This document shows, in pieces, positions 63,274 to 64,000 of a stretch of DNA of 64,000 bases (position 1 is its first letter; the number at the start of each line of letters is the position of its first letter). The translations under genes and the position numbers were made by a program. Below the pieces are notes generated by a model. The model did no database searches and was not told the origin of the DNA. It saw nothing but the letters and a program-made list of their open reading frames with translations. Origin of the DNA: Carnegiea gigantea (taxonomy: Eukaryota > Streptophyta > Magnoliopsida > Caryophyllales > Cactaceae); NCBI GenBank assembly GCA_029747015.1, contig JAKOGI010000002.1, positions 2,388,001 to 2,452,000 of the forward strand. The letters are read 5' to 3'.

Positions 63274-64000
63274 TTCCCGCTGTATAAATGAACCCAGAAA
63301 ACCCAGAAGTTAGAAACTCAAATTTAGCCCATAACCAGCGTGAATCAGCAACAAAGTGCATGAGTTTCCTACTTTTCTTCACTCAAAGCAGATCTAAAAG
63401 CTTGATATTTTATGATAAAAGTTTGAAACTTTATGATGCAGCAAACAAGGATGAAGAAGCACAACCTTATTATATGATCAATTATTAATCTTCCCAAGTT
63501 TAAGGAATTTGAGGTGAGGAGAATATTGGGGGTTTCTTTTTTGTGTGGAGGGCGGGGGGGGTTGGGCATAGCAGAAGATGAAGTTTGCAAAAGAGGAAGT
63601 AAACGAATAATTTAACGGAAGAACTAAATGGCCAAAATAAGCAATGAAATTGTTGCTCCAAATAGGGTGAGAAAGAACAACAGTAGACCAGCCGTAGATG
63701 GAAACATAAGAGCATATGCAATGGTGATATATAATTTTAAATTATATGAAATTCACATCTTTCATATTATCTTATAAGCTAATTTTTTTACTACGTTTTA
63801 GGGATTACTAACTTGAATCACTAAATAAAATAATATTTTATAGACTCTATTACTATCATATAATTGAATTTTAGACTTTTAAAGACTTAATTGGCAAAAA
63901 AAAGAGGGAAAATGTGTAGGGGGCAGATCACGGCCGTAAGTTGGACCGTGAGACGAGCAAAGTAGATCACTAATGCATGGTATTGCTTAGACTGTGAGTT
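63274..64000 (-). promoter_or_regulatory. MADS gene leader and upstream region
   Basis: Upstream of the ATG on the minus strand, a T-rich stretch ends TTTATACAG|CGGGAA just 6 nt before the start codon. It looks like a splice acceptor, so the 5' UTR may contain an intron reaching beyond about 63281. The core promoter was not identified. Confidence 0.35.

Overview
This window is nuclear DNA of a flowering plant. The evidence is intron-split plant genes (an AUX1/LAX auxin importer and an SVP/AGL24-type MADS-box gene), two intronless plant genes (a cold-shock/glycine-rich zinc-knuckle protein and an ARMADILLO REPEAT ONLY protein), two nuclear tRNA genes, and many Ty1-copia, SINE and MITE-like insertions. 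I cannot place the species. The large TE-filled introns suggest a medium to large genome.

Layout. 1-3,000: repetitive sequence, probably the 3' end and LTR of a gypsy-type element. 3,234-4,245: convergent tRNA-Tyr(GTA, with intron) and tRNA-Pro(TGG). 5,100-10,430: a cluster of TIR elements sharing ends like CCTGTTCTTTTCG and minisatellite-like arms. The largest (7,732-10,430) is an inverted repeat whose ~2.2 kb core is almost only A and T. 10,989-11,553: MITE with 9-bp target duplication. 12,970-13,098: SINE. 14,011-18,145 (+): LAX gene, eight coding exons, 498 aa. 19,561-20,342 (-): broken RRM-like gene. 21,693-22,226 (-): cold-shock domain protein. 23,671-26,913: possible 3.2-kb solo LTR. 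28,021-28,182: second SINE. 29,120-31,027 (-): ARO protein. 32,946-36,385 (-): young copia element with identical LTR segments and an intact pol frame but no gag. 38,647-63,273 (-): MADS-box gene.

The MADS-box gene is the main result. Seven coding exons (182, 79, 65, 100, 42, 42 and 168 nt) can be assembled by hand into an open 225-aa protein spread over 24.6 kb. Intron 1 is about 21 kb and holds three LTR retrotransposons plus a short LTR element nested in one of them. Intron 2 holds two nested TIR elements. The protein keeps the MADS domain, a divergent K-box and a terminal LRLGL (EAR-type) motif.

The host genes look independent, each with its own promoter. No operon-like system is present. 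The most unusual structures are the A/T-only inverted repeat with its TIR family, and a compact LTR element (52,170-54,290) with a perfect target duplication that carries unrecognised coding-like cargo instead of gag-pol. All coordinates, splice sites and repeat boundaries were read by eye. No database search was possible.
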